A stretch of DNA of 64,000 nt from CALOAD01 sp942491415 (GTDB taxonomy: Bacteria > Cyanobacteriota > Vampirovibrionia > Gastranaerophilales > CALOAD01), in the NCBI GenBank assembly GCA_942491415.1, contig CALOAD010000020.1, forward strand, positions 496,001-560,000, written 5' to 3'. Below the pieces are notes generated by a model that saw nothing but the letters and a program-made list of their open reading frames with translations, ran no database searches and had not been told where the DNA came from. The position numbers and the translations under genes are program-made. Positions 34,212 through 43,198 of this stretch are shown here, piece after piece. Position 1 is the stretch's first letter; the number at the start of each line of letters is the position of its first letter.

Positions 34212-34284
34212 GGGGCGTTGGCGCAGTTGGTAGCGCGTTTGACTGGCAGTCAAAAGGTCACGAGTTCGAATCTCGTACGCTCCA
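34212..34284 (+). tRNA. tRNA-Ala(GGC)
   Basis: The 73-base sequence folds as a tRNA: acceptor GGGGCGT/ACGCTCC with one G-U pair, D stem GCGC/GCGC, anticodon stem TTTGA/TCAAA with loop CTGGCAG (anticodon GGC), T stem ACGAG/CTCGT with TTCGAAT, discriminator A. CCA is not encoded. It lies upstream of the rpsL promoter. Confidence 0.97.
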
Positions 34285-34331
34285 GACTTTCTTTTAGTAG
34301 TTACATGCATATCGTATGACCTCAAAATTTC

Positions 34332-34360
34332 TTGACAATGCTATATTGTTGTAGTTTGAT
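34332..34360 (+). promoter_or_regulatory. Promoter of the rpsL operon
   Basis: A perfect TTGACA is followed after 17 bases by TTTGAT (four of six against TATAAT). It gives an rpsL leader of about 55 bases and separates the str operon from tRNA-Ala. Confidence 0.6.
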
Positions 34361-34421
34361 AAGAAAGCCAAAGAAAAATCAATGAAAAATAAGACAATAA
34401 GGCAATCAATAAGGAGGAACC

Positions 34422-34796
34422 GTGCCTACTATTAATCAACTGGTTCGTAAAGAACGTAAAAGAATTATCGAGAAAACAAAATCACCGGCAATGACAAATT
34501 GCCCTCAAAAACGTGGTGTTTGTACAAGAGTATATACAACTACACCTAAAAAACCTAATTCAGCACTTAGAAAAGTTGCAAGGGTTAGATTAACTAACGG
34601 TTTTGAAGTTACATCATATATTCCGGGAATCGGACACAACCTTCAAGAGCACTCTGTTGTATTAATCAGAGGCGGAAGGGTGAAAGACTTACCGGGTGTG
34701 AGATATCATATTGTTCGTGGTACTTTAGACGCTTCAGGTGTTAAAGATAGAGTACAGAGCAGAAGTAAATACGGCGCAAAAAAAGAGAAAAAATAA
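34422..34796 (+). CDS. rpsL: Ribosomal protein S12
   Basis: The 124-residue protein begins PTINQLVRKERK and contains the universal KKPNSALRKVARVRLTNG, YIPGIGHNLQEHS and RGGRVKDLPGVRYH segments. The streptomycin-related Lys positions in TTPKKPNS and GRVKDLPG are wild-type. The start codon is GTG after AAGGAGG. It is the first gene of the str operon. Confidence 0.98.
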   Translation: MPTINQLVRKERKRIIEKTKSPAMTNCPQKRGVCTRVYTTTPKKPNSALRKVARVRLTNGFEVTSYIPGIGHNLQEHSVVLIRGGRVKDLPGVRYHIVRGTLDASGVKDRVQSRSKYGAKKEKK

Positions 34797-34813
34797 GAAA
34801 AGGGTAAATAAAG

Positions 34814-35282
34814 ATGTCACGTAGAAATAAACCACAAAAAAGAGTTCCACTACCTGATCCTGTATATAACAGTGTTGATGTATCAAAATTTGTTAACAGA
34901 TTAATGAGACGTGGAAAGAAAAGTTTAGCAGAGAAAATATTCTATACTTCAATGGATAGAGTTGTTGAAAAAACAAAAGAAGAAGCAATGGAAGTTTTTG
35001 GTAAAGCTATCAAAAATGTAACACCTTTACTTGAAGTAAAAGCAAGAAGAATAGGTGGATCTACTTACCAAGTTCCTATCGAAGTTAGACCAGATAGAGG
35101 TTTGGCTTTTGGTTCATCTTGGTTATCAATCTGCAAAAGCAAGAGGCGGAAAGTCAATGATCGAAAAACTTACTGCCGAAATTTTAGATGCAGCTAATGG
35201 TAGCGGTGCTTCTGTTAAAAAACGTGAAGATACCCACAAAATGGCTGAAGCTAACAAGGCTTTTGCTCATTATAGATATTAA
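34814..35282 (+). CDS. rpsG: Ribosomal protein S7, with an apparent internal frameshift
   Basis: From 34814 the frame gives a normal S7 up to VRPDRGLAFGSSWLS, then runs into nonsense and a stop at 35195-35197. The +1 frame carries the rest of S7 (QSAKARGGKSMIEKL through THKMAEANKAFAHYRY) and stops at 35282. The switch falls near 35126-35132. By alignment to the family spacing between the Trp and the GGKSM motif, two bases seem to be missing. S7 is essential and normally single-copy, so a sequence error is most likely; a programmed shift is less likely because it would leave the chain one residue short. Confidence 0.88.
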
Positions 35283-35292
35283 AAAATAACTT

Positions 35293-35404
35293 AAAAACAA
35301 TGTTAGACTTTCCATTTTGAATATAAATAGTTAAATATTAATTAGAAAAATTTTTCTTTTTGTTTTAATATTTGTATTATGAGGAAAAATCAAACATTGT
35401 TTTT
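35293..35404 (+). other. Long-range pairing in the rpsG-fusA spacer
   Basis: AAAAACAATGTT at 35293-35304 is perfectly complementary to AACATTGTTTTT at 35393-35404, which runs straight into more T. The enclosed 88 bases are AT-rich and include the small palindrome AGAAAAATTTTTCT. The 167-base spacer is long for this operon. The structure could act as a partial terminator or a regulatory site before fusA. Confidence 0.35.
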
Positions 35405-35449
35405 TTTATCATAAAAATGTTAGTAGTAAAAAAATAAAGGGTAACGATC

Positions 35450-37534
35450 GTGGGTAGACAAACAAAACTCGAAAAAATTCGTAATATCGGTATTGCGGCT
35501 CACATTGACGCAGGTAAAACGACAACAACAGAAAGAATCTTGTTTTACACCGGTAAAATTCATAAAATTGGCGAAGTGCATGACGGTAATGCTGTAACTG
35601 ACTGGATGGAGCAGGAAAGAGAAAGAGGTATTACAATCACCTCTGCTGCTGTAACCAGCCATTGGAAAGATTATCAGATTAATATAATTGATACACCGGG
35701 ACACGTTGATTTTACTATTGAAGTAGAAAGATCAATGCGTGTATTGGACGGCGTTGTAGCTGTTTTCTGTGCTGTAGGTGGTGTGCAGTCTCAATCTGAA
35801 ACAGTTTGGAGACAAGCAAATAGATATGGCGTACCTAGAATGGTATTCGTAAACAAAATGGATAGAACAGGCGCTAATTTCTTGAAAGTTGTTGATCAAA
35901 TTAAAACAAGACTTCAAGGAAATGCACATCCTATTCAACTTCCTATCGGTGCTGAAGATGAACTTAAAGGTATTGTTGATATCGTAGAAGAAAAAGCTTA
36001 TATCTATACAAATGATATCGGTACTGATATTAAAGAAGAAGCCGTTCCTGAAGATATGAAAGAAGAAGTTGCATTACACAGAGAGCAATTGATTGAAGCA
36101 GTTGCTGAGTGTGATGATGATGTAATGATGAAATATCTCGAAGGAGAAGAGCTTACAGTTGATGAAATTAAATTAGCTTTGAGAAAAGCAACTATCGCAA
36201 ATAAAGTTATTCCTGTAGCTTGTGGTACAGCTTTCAAAAATAAAGGTGTTCAACTTTTATTAGATGCTGTTATTGACTATATGCCTTCACCTCTTGAAGT
36301 ACCTCCTATTAAAGGTATTGTTGATGGAGATAAAGAAGCTGTAAGACATAGTTCAGATGATGAGCCGTTTGCTTCTCTTGCTTTTAAAGTTATGACAGAT
36401 CCTTTTGTAGGTCGTTTAACTTTCATAAGAATCTATAGTGGAGTTTTAAAATCCGGTAGTTACGTATTAAATACCACTACAGGTAAAAAAGAAAGAATAA
36501 GTCGTATTGTACAAATGTACGCTGACCAAAGAAATGAAGTAAGCGAAGTTTATGCAGGTGATTTATGTGCCGTTGTTGGTTTGAAAAACACTACAACAGG
36601 GGATACTCTTTGTGATGAAAAGCATCCGATTGTGCTTGAAAAAATGGAATTCCCTGATCCTGTAATCGATGTTGCTATTGAGCCAAAAACAAAAGCGGAT
36701 CAAGAAAAAATGTCTATCGCTCTTAGTAAACTTGCAGAAGAAGATCCTTCTTTTAGAGTTAAAACTGATGAAGAAACAGGTCAGACAATTATTTCCGGCA
36801 TGGGTGAATTACACCTTGAAATTATTGTAGATAGACTTCTTCGAGAATTTAAAGTGCAAGCTAACGTTGGTAAACCACAGGTTGCTTATAGAGAAACAAT
36901 TACAGGCAATTGTGATACCGAAGCTAAGTTTATTAGACAATCAGGAGGTAAAGGTCAATACGGACACGTTAAGATACAAATGGAGCCTGCAGAACCGGGT
37001 GCCGGTTTTGTATTCGAAAACAAAATTGTCGGTGGATCTATACCAAGAGAATATATTGAACCTGCAAGAAGAGGTATGGAAGAAGCTCTTAAAGGTGGTA
37101 TCATAGCCGGATATGAAGTAATTGATGTTAAGGTTACTTTATATGATGGTACTTATCACGATGTTGACTCTTCTGAAATGGCATTTAAAGTAGCCGGTAG
37201 TATGGCTGTTAAAGATGGTGTTAAAAAATCAAAACCTGCTCTTTTAGAGCCTATGATGAAAGTTGAAATCGAAGTGCCTGAGGATTTCTTGGGTGATGTT
37301 ATCGGTGACCTTTCTTCAAGAAGAGGTCGTGTTGAAGGTATGGAAGCTCTTGAAGGGACAGGTATTCAAAAAGTTAATGCTGTTGTTCCTTTAGGTGAAA
37401 TGTTTGGATACGCAACTGATATCAGATCTAAGACTCAAGGTCGTGGTACATTCTCAATGGAATTTAGTAAATATGAGCAAGTTCCAACGAATATTGCTGA
37501 TGAAATTATCGAGAAAAACGGAGCTACTGCTTAA
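35450..37534 (+). CDS. fusA: Elongation factor G
   Basis: The 694-residue GTPase starts RNIGIAAHIDAGKTTTTERI (P-loop), with the switch RERGITITSAA, DTPGHVDF and NKMDRTGAN. Domains II to V follow with the usual GMGELHLEIIVDRL and RRGRVEGME segments. It drives translocation on the ribosome. The start codon is GTG with AAAGGG upstream. A strong terminator follows, so tufA and rpsJ are not part of this operon as they often are. Confidence 0.98.
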   Translation: MGRQTKLEKIRNIGIAAHIDAGKTTTTERILFYTGKIHKIGEVHDGNAVTDWMEQERERGITITSAAVTSHWKDYQINIIDTPGHVDFTIEVERSMRVLDGVVAVFCAVGGVQSQSETVWRQANRYGVPRMVFVNKMDRTGANFLKVVDQIKTRLQGNAHPIQLPIGAEDELKGIVDIVEEKAYIYTNDIGTDIKEEAVPEDMKEEVALHREQLIEAVAECDDDVMMKYLEGEELTVDEIKLALRKATIANKVIPVACGTAFKNKGVQLLLDAVIDYMPSPLEVPPIKGIVDGDKEAVRHSSDDEPFASLAFKVMTDPFVGRLTFIRIYSGVLKSGSYVLNTTTGKKERISRIVQMYADQRNEVSEVYAGDLCAVVGLKNTTTGDTLCDEKHPIVLEKMEFPDPVIDVAIEPKTKADQEKMSIALSKLAEEDPSFRVKTDEETGQTIISGMGELHLEIIVDRLLREFKVQANVGKPQVAYRETITGNCDTEAKFIRQSGGKGQYGHVKIQMEPAEPGAGFVFENKIVGGSIPREYIEPARRGMEEALKGGIIAGYEVIDVKVTLYDGTYHDVDSSEMAFKVAGSMAVKDGVKKSKPALLEPMMKVEIEVPEDFLGDVIGDLSSRRGRVEGMEALEGTGIQKVNAVVPLGEMFGYATDIRSKTQGRGTFSMEFSKYEQVPTNIADEIIEKNGATA

Positions 37535-37550
37535 CGTTTAAGGCATAAAA

Positions 37551-37588
37551 AAGAACCTCTTTGTTATTAACAAAGAGGTTCTTTTTTT
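37551..37588. terminator. Bidirectional terminator between fusA and fliD
   Basis: AAGAACCTCTTTG-TTATTAA-CAAAGAGGTTCTT forms a 13-pair stem followed by TTTTT on the plus strand and preceded by AAAAA, which gives a T-run on the minus strand. It serves both convergent genes. Confidence 0.93.
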
Positions 37589-37611
37589 ATTACTAAAAGC
37601 TTTTAAAATAA

Positions 37612-39405
37612 TTAAAATCTAAGAGCTGAGCTTTGTTGTTGAAGTTGAGATATATATTTATCCATTTGTGAAAATTGTTGAACTAAACGTTTTCTATAAT
37701 TTTCTAAGCTATCTTCTTGTTTTTTGATGTGTTTTTCAATTGTTGAGTAAGAAGAGTCAAAAGAATCTTCTCTGGCTGCGAAATAACCGTTTTCAATATC
37801 CAGAGTATTTTCTAATTTTGCCTCTACTTTTTCAAATAAACCTTCTATGTTCTTATCTTTATCGCCTATTAAAAGAGTTCTTACTTCATCAGGATTTTTT
37901 AGCAAGGCTTCTTTAAATTTTTCTTTATCAAACGTAAGTTTATTTGTATCATCAGTAATGGAAGCTCCTACTTTACCTGTTGATATACCAATCATTGCCA
38001 GGTTATCAAATTCTTCCAGTCCGTCAACAGCCGAGGTTAGAAGGGATCTTAATCCGTTTTTTTGCATAACCAAAGAATATTCTGAGTGTAACGTTTTACC
38101 CACAGCTGTATTTTTGTCTACTTCAGAGGAAACTTCGTTAAATTTTTTGATGAATTCATCTATAGCATTAGTTAACTCTTCGGTATCTTGTTGAACGTTT
38201 ATTTCAACAGATTTTTTGTCTTCATCTGTTTCAGATGTTGTTCCCAATAAATTAATAGTAACGCCTGTACATCCTGTTATATCTTCGGTTAATTTATTTG
38301 AATAAGATTCAAATTTTGTACCGTTGAGCTCAACGCTTGCGTTTTTGCCAAGAGTTTGAGATCCGTCCGCTATACTATCACCGCTGGTAAGTCCCATTAC
38401 TTCTGTAAAGTTACTTGTACCTGCTTCTATATTTATTGATAAGGCTCCCGGGTCTTTTGCAGTTATTTTTAGCTTGTTTTCTCTTGTATCATAAGTTGCA
38501 ATAGCGTTTGCATCTTTGCTGTTATTTATTTGCGCAATCAAATCACTTAACGTCATTTGGTCAGTAACTGTGAACTCTTCTTTTCCTATCGTAAAAGTTC
38601 CCTCAGTAACTTCGGTCTTTAAATTGACTTCGTTTCCAACAAGTTTACCCGCATAATTAATACCTGTAAGAGGTTTTCCGCTTTCAATATAGTCAATGTT
38701 ATCAGGGGTTGTTTCACTGTCAGGATCTATAGCAACTCTGTTAAGTTGAGCTACATTTATAAAATTACTCGTATCTGTAGATGAGCCGAGTCTAAAATCA
38801 GTTACCGCATTATTGTCTATTTCAAGTTTAAATTTTCCTTCAGCTGTTAATTCTGCAGTTACTTCGCCACCTGAAAAATCGGCATTAATTTGATTTATTA
38901 AATCACCCAGATCATCTTTATTTTCATCATCGTTATCAATTTCATATTCATAACGTTTGTTATTTACGTAGATGCTAAAAGTACCATCTTTTCCGGTTTT
39001 GTTTCCAAGATCTGTGATTTTTGTATCTGTACTTACTGTTTGTGCAGGATTATTGATACTCTCGGCTGTAGTAGACGTAGCAAGAGAATTAATTTTTAAG
39101 TCTAAAGTTTGGATTGATGCATTATTATTTGTAGTTATTGTAGCTAAATCAGAATTAGAGGAAGTACCTTTTTTTCTGTTAAAAATGTCAAAAGCAGAAA
39201 CAATATTTGAATCAGTGAGTTTTTCAGCAGAAGTTTTTAACATTCTGAATTTTGATTCAATAGTGCCTAGTGTTGCTTTTGCGGTACTTATGTCACTTTT
39301 TTTAGTGTAAGATTTGTTTATTTTTTGTTGTTCGTTTTGAACAAGAGCGTTTATCCAGTCGTTAACAGGTAATCCTGAACCAACGCCACCAAACTGCATT
39401 GACAT
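37612..39405 (-). CDS. fliD: Flagellar filament cap protein FliD (HAP2)
   Basis: The 597-residue protein has the FliD N-terminal region (GGVGSGLPVNDWINALVQNEQQ, about 6-27), a central region with hook IN-like segments (VTDQMTLSDLIAQINNSKDA) and a C-terminal coiled-coil region ending KQEDSLENYRKRLVQQFSQM. It caps the filament and helps fold flagellin. GGGAG precedes the ATG. No fliS, fliT or other flagellar gene is adjacent, so flagellar genes are scattered in this genome. Confidence 0.9.
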   Translation of the reverse strand: MSMQFGGVGSGLPVNDWINALVQNEQQKINKSYTKKSDISTAKATLGTIESKFRMLKTSAEKLTDSNIVSAFDIFNRKKGTSSNSDLATITTNNNASIQTLDLKINSLATSTTAESINNPAQTVSTDTKITDLGNKTGKDGTFSIYVNNKRYEYEIDNDDENKDDLGDLINQINADFSGGEVTAELTAEGKFKLEIDNNAVTDFRLGSSTDTSNFINVAQLNRVAIDPDSETTPDNIDYIESGKPLTGINYAGKLVGNEVNLKTEVTEGTFTIGKEEFTVTDQMTLSDLIAQINNSKDANAIATYDTRENKLKITAKDPGALSINIEAGTSNFTEVMGLTSGDSIADGSQTLGKNASVELNGTKFESYSNKLTEDITGCTGVTINLLGTTSETDEDKKSVEINVQQDTEELTNAIDEFIKKFNEVSSEVDKNTAVGKTLHSEYSLVMQKNGLRSLLTSAVDGLEEFDNLAMIGISTGKVGASITDDTNKLTFDKEKFKEALLKNPDEVRTLLIGDKDKNIEGLFEKVEAKLENTLDIENGYFAAREDSFDSSYSTIEKHIKKQEDSLENYRKRLVQQFSQMDKYISQLQQQSSALRF

Positions 39406-39472
39406 ATAGTCTACTCCCTGACTTTGCGTATATCCTTATAATAAATTATTATGCTTTTAAATTTATCCTATA

Positions 39473-39488
39473 AAAATACTAGTATTTT
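39473..39488. promoter_or_regulatory. Perfect 16-bp palindrome upstream of fliD
   Basis: AAAATACTAGTATTTT lies 68 bases before the fliD start codon in an AT-rich spacer. It could be an operator. A chance palindrome in AT-rich DNA is possible. Confidence 0.3.
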
Positions 39489-39540
39489 ATTCCCCAAATT
39501 TAAACTTAATAAACATTAGTATTTCTTAAAATTTAAACAT

Positions 39541-39570
39541 AAAAAGAGGTGTTCTGCAACACCTCTTTTT
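39541..39570. terminator. Terminator after the HU gene
   Basis: AAAAAGAGGTGTT-CTGC-AACACCTCTTTTT forms a 13-pair stem with a four-base loop and T-runs on both strands. It lies just downstream of the HU stop codon on the minus strand. Confidence 0.92.
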
Positions 39571-39585
39571 GTTTGTCTTTGTTGT

Positions 39586-39861
39586 TTATTTATTAACTAA
39601 TTCTCTGAATTTTTTTCCTGGAGAAAAAGCTGGAACTGTTTTTGCTGGAATTTGAATAGCTTTACCTGATTGAGGATTTCTACCATTTCTAGCCGCTCTT
39701 TTGCGTGATTCAAAGGTTCCGAATCCAACTAGAGTAACTTTTTTACCTTTAGCAACTGTTTTTTCAATAGTTTCCATAAATACATTAACGATTGTAGCAA
39801 CTTCTTTTTGAGTTACTTTAGTCTTTTTGGCTACTTCTTGAACTAATTCTTCTTTGTTCAT
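39586..39861 (-). CDS. HU-family DNA-binding protein
   Basis: The 91-residue protein has the HU fold: KEELVQEVAKKTKVTQKEVA, the VTLVGFGTFESRKRAARNGRNP arm region and the end IPAKTVPAFSPGKKFRE. It bends and compacts DNA as a dimer. AAGGAGATC precedes the ATG, and a strong promoter lies upstream. It is monocistronic. Confidence 0.96.
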   Translation of the reverse strand: MNKEELVQEVAKKTKVTQKEVATIVNVFMETIEKTVAKGKKVTLVGFGTFESRKRAARNGRNPQSGKAIQIPAKTVPAFSPGKKFRELVNK

Positions 39862-39902
39862 GAGTGATCTCCTTTTTTATAAGAGTTAAAACGTACATTA
39901 TT

Positions 39903-39930
39903 ATTATATTTAATTTAAAAAAAATGGCAA
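39903..39930 (-). promoter_or_regulatory. Promoter of the HU gene
   Basis: On the minus strand TTGCCA and a perfect TATAAT are separated by 16 bases, about 40 bases before the start codon. Confidence 0.65.
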
Positions 39931-40093
39931 GTCTTTTTTATAAAGATGGTTTTAATGGATGAAAAATCTAAAAAGCAATAGCATTAAGGATTTTATGGCA
40001 ATAATGGAAGAATAATGTAAATTATTTTCCTAAAATTTTGCAATAATTTATAATTTTACTGGTATATTTGCAATAAAAAAGTCATGATAAGGT

Positions 40094-41011
40094 ATGTTTC
40101 ATCGAAAAAGAATATTTCAAATTTTAATTTGTTCTTTGTTTTTTGTGCAAAGTTCTAATTTTGCATTAGCAAAAACTGAAGATAATAGTTTCAAAGTTAG
40201 AGTTTCAAAAAATTCTTTTATAGAATATTCGAGTTTAATTGAGCTTGAAAATGCAAATAATTTTAATGATCTTGATTTGGATGATTTATATTTTAATTTA
40301 AGATTTTATAAGCTTCTTGATAATAGTATTTTAGATTTGGCATCCGGAAAAGACATTGAAAAGAATAAGAGTGAAAAAGACTTAAAAAATAATGTCATTT
40401 CACAACGAGAAAACAATCCTTATAAAATAAATTTCAAAACGCATCATAAATTAAATATAAATGAGAAATTTATATTAGAATCTAAAAGGTTGATAGCTCA
40501 AAATAAGTTTCAAAAAGTTGAGGCAAATTTAGATATAGCAACGTTAAAAGATAATTCTGACGCTTGGTTTTTTGCTCAATTAGCCGATCTTTATGAGTTG
40601 ATAAATAAACCCGGTAAAGCTGAATTTGCTTATCAAAAAGCGATTTTGAAAAATCCGGAAAGAGTTGAGTTGCTCTATAGTTATGCATTATGTCTTCTTC
40701 AAAATAAAAATAATGAAAAAGCGACGGAAACTTTTTTGCAACTTCTTAAAATTAATCCTAATTTTATGCTTGCATACTTTAATTTAGGTAATATTTATTA
40801 TGCAAAAGGTGATTATTTTTCAGCATTAAAATATTTTTCAAAAGCATCGAGGATTAATCCTTATAATGAAGATGCTGCTTATAATACAGCTTTAACACTG
40901 GAAAAATTAAAATATCAAAAACTTGCTATTAAATATTATCAAAAATGCCTGATGATTAATCCTGAGGATAAGCAATCACAAAGAGCTTTAAAAAGGATTG
41001 GTAAGAATTAA
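40094..41011 (+). CDS. Exported TPR protein
   Basis: The 305-residue protein has a signal peptide (RIFQILICSLFFVQSSNFALA), a charged Asn-rich region (about 30-150) and three to four TPR units (about 155-300), for example AQLADLYELINKPGKAEFAY, AYFNLGNIYYAKGDYFSALK and AYNTALTLEKLKYQKLAIKY. TPRs mediate protein binding, so it is probably an envelope scaffold. No enzymatic domain is seen. Upstream spacer (39862-40093) has only the HU promoter. Confidence 0.75.
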   Translation: MFHRKRIFQILICSLFFVQSSNFALAKTEDNSFKVRVSKNSFIEYSSLIELENANNFNDLDLDDLYFNLRFYKLLDNSILDLASGKDIEKNKSEKDLKNNVISQRENNPYKINFKTHHKLNINEKFILESKRLIAQNKFQKVEANLDIATLKDNSDAWFFAQLADLYELINKPGKAEFAYQKAILKNPERVELLYSYALCLLQNKNNEKATETFLQLLKINPNFMLAYFNLGNIYYAKGDYFSALKYFSKASRINPYNEDAAYNTALTLEKLKYQKLAIKYYQKCLMINPEDKQSQRALKRIGKN

Positions 41012-41019
41012 TATAGACT

Positions 41020-41961
41020 TTAATAGTTTGCTAAAGTCATTTTGATATGCTCAAAAAATTCTTCTTTTATGTTTTTAGGATATAGTATTTCGCAATTTTC
41101 GCCGTATCTTAACAGGCGTTGGAAGAGTAGTTTTTTATCATCATAAGAGCTTGAAATTGTTATATGCTCTCTATCGATTGTAGCATCAATGATTTTTTCA
41201 TCGTCATGAACTCTGTAGCCTTTGGCTAATCGACCCTTTAAGCAAAAAACGACTGATGGGAGAATTCCGCCATGTCTTGATTTTTGGGGTAATTGTTTGA
41301 TGTCATTTATGTAGTCAATTTGTATCAGCTGTTTTTCACCCACGTAAGTATTAAAACCGCAAAGGTATACGTTACTGTTAGAATATTTTACAAATTTGGG
41401 TTCTACCACTACTTGCTTTATTTCTTCATCTATAGGTGTTTTATAGGTAATTGCAACTTGTTGTTCTTCGATACAATATTTTTCATAAATTTTTATTGTT
41501 TCTTGATATCTTGTATATTGGTCTTTGTTGAAAAATTCATCATGATCAGATGACCTTTCTTTTATTAAAGTTTCTATTTCATCTTCATCAAGATATTTCA
41601 CTACATTTTTAATAACATGTTGAAATTTTTTCTTGATTTTTTCCTGATAGATTGTTGCTACATAATTCTCAAGTAAAACAATGGTTTTTAGATCATCTTT
41701 TGAAAGGGAGAGTTTAAAAGGTGATTTTGTAATTGTATATTTAAAATTATTTGATGAGTTATATTTTGCAAGTTCAAATCCTGCAAGTTTAAGGGTATTT
41801 ATGTATTTTAAAATTACTTCGTTTGTAAAGGATCTGGAAATGTTCGGATTTTGAGAGAACATTTCAATAAGTTCATCGATATTAAAGTCATCTTGATTTA
41901 ACAATGACATTAATAACAAAACTCTATATGCAGTTGAGCTGATTTTACCTTTTTTCTTCAT
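41020..41961 (-). CDS. WYL-domain transcriptional regulator (second of a pair)
   Basis: The 313-residue protein has an N-terminal winged-helix region (about 8-80) and a WYL-type ligand domain (about 165-245: VAITYKTPIDEE, VVVEPKFVKYSNSNVYLCGF, IQIDYINDI), then a WCX-like end (LFQRLLRYGENCEILYPKNI). WYL proteins sense nucleic acids or nucleotides and control DNA-damage or defence genes. Its start overlaps the stop of its paralogue by four bases. A tandem pair resembles PafB-PafC, though the pathway is not known here. Confidence 0.75.
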   Translation of the reverse strand: MKKKGKISSTAYRVLLLMSLLNQDDFNIDELIEMFSQNPNISRSFTNEVILKYINTLKLAGFELAKYNSSNNFKYTITKSPFKLSLSKDDLKTIVLLENYVATIYQEKIKKKFQHVIKNVVKYLDEDEIETLIKERSSDHDEFFNKDQYTRYQETIKIYEKYCIEEQQVAITYKTPIDEEIKQVVVEPKFVKYSNSNVYLCGFNTYVGEKQLIQIDYINDIKQLPQKSRHGGILPSVVFCLKGRLAKGYRVHDDEKIIDATIDREHITISSSYDDKKLLFQRLLRYGENCEILYPKNIKEEFFEHIKMTLANY

Positions 41962-42923
41962 TTTACGACACTATTATTATATAGATCTTCCATTTTTTTT
42001 AGTTTTAATACAAACTCTTCCTTAATTGATAGGGGTGATAATATAGTACAATCACTTCCAAAGGATAACATTTTTTGAATAAATTTAAACTTATTTTTTA
42101 AAATAGTTTTTATTACTACAGTATCTGATGTTTTTTCAAGTATTTCTTCGTTTGCTTCTTTTTCATAAGTAACCGCTGATAAACCTCGTAGGCTATAAGT
42201 AGCCTCTTGTTGTGTTTTTGAAAAAGTTGTCAGATTTAAATTAACAACTTTTATTTCTTTTATTCTATCAATTCTTAAATATTGAATTTCTTCCAACATA
42301 GAATTAAAACACCAGAGATAAAAACAACCATTTTCAAATGCTATATTATCAGCTATAACTTCGATTACCTTTAATCCTGTTTCCGGTGATTTGTAATTTA
42401 TCTGGATAGTTCGACCTTCTTTGCAATATTTTTCAAGAGTATTGATCAGATTTATTTTAGCTTCATTTAAGAATCCCGGGCAACTCATAACTAAATTAAT
42501 CGCTTCTTCACGTTGGTTGGAGCAAGCTACTTCATTGGCAAGAGAGAGTAATAACCTATCGATACGATACATTAGTTTCCAGTCCTCAAAGCAAGAAAGT
42601 CTTTTTCTAAGTTCAATAAGAGTATGCCATCCTTTATCTGTTATGTGAACACCAAAAGGATGTGATCTTAGGACGTATTTGTAGTCATTTCCTCTTGATG
42701 GGCGTGAAATAATACAACCCATAGATCTTAAGGTGTTTATGTATATGCAAATGGTGTCTTTTGATAAAGTTCTGGACACGATTGAATCACTGGAAAAATA
42801 GCTGTTTATTTCTTCTTCACTATAAGGTCTTTCCAATAGTAGCTTTAATATTGATATAATTCTATATCCGGTTATGCTAATATTATCGTGATCTTTTAAT
42901 AATTTAAGATTAGATTTGTTCAT
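41958..42923 (-). CDS. WYL-domain transcriptional regulator (first of a pair)
   Basis: The 321-residue protein has the same order as its neighbour: HTH region (about 17-85, with SRTLSKDTICIYINTLRSMG), WYL domain (about 170-235: IQINYKSPETGLK, VIADNIAFENGCFYLWCFNS, LRIDRIKEI) and a WCX-like end (FIQKMLSFGSDCTILSPLSI). The two align along most of their length but are clearly diverged. The four-base overlap implies coupled synthesis and perhaps a heterodimer. It is divergent from spmA. Confidence 0.75.
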   Translation of the reverse strand: MNKSNLKLLKDHDNISITGYRIISILKLLLERPYSEEEINSYFSSDSIVSRTLSKDTICIYINTLRSMGCIISRPSRGNDYKYVLRSHPFGVHITDKGWHTLIELRKRLSCFEDWKLMYRIDRLLLSLANEVACSNQREEAINLVMSCPGFLNEAKINLINTLEKYCKEGRTIQINYKSPETGLKVIEVIADNIAFENGCFYLWCFNSMLEEIQYLRIDRIKEIKVVNLNLTTFSKTQQEATYSLRGLSAVTYEKEANEEILEKTSDTVVIKTILKNKFKFIQKMLSFGSDCTILSPLSIKEEFVLKLKKMEDLYNNSVVK

Positions 42924-43198
42924 TACTCACCCGTATATATCCAGCTTTATGAAAAGTATATAATAGTCCAAAATACAATAAATGGATGTATTTTCGGTTT
43001 TAGTAAATTTAATATTAGTCTGCAATTTGGGAATGATCTTCAATTCTCTTAAACAGCTTATAATTTAGCTGTATTATTAATTTTTTTTTAAATATATAAA
43101 TTAAAAAATTAACATTTGTTTACAAGCTTCAAATTGATATTTGTCTTATTCTGGCTATTGTAATAACTTTATGAAGATAATTTAATCAAGGGTGAATA

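Noticed and set aside
36867..37106. An open frame inside fusA in another frame
   Set aside because: It is fully inside an essential conserved gene and is a reading-frame shadow.
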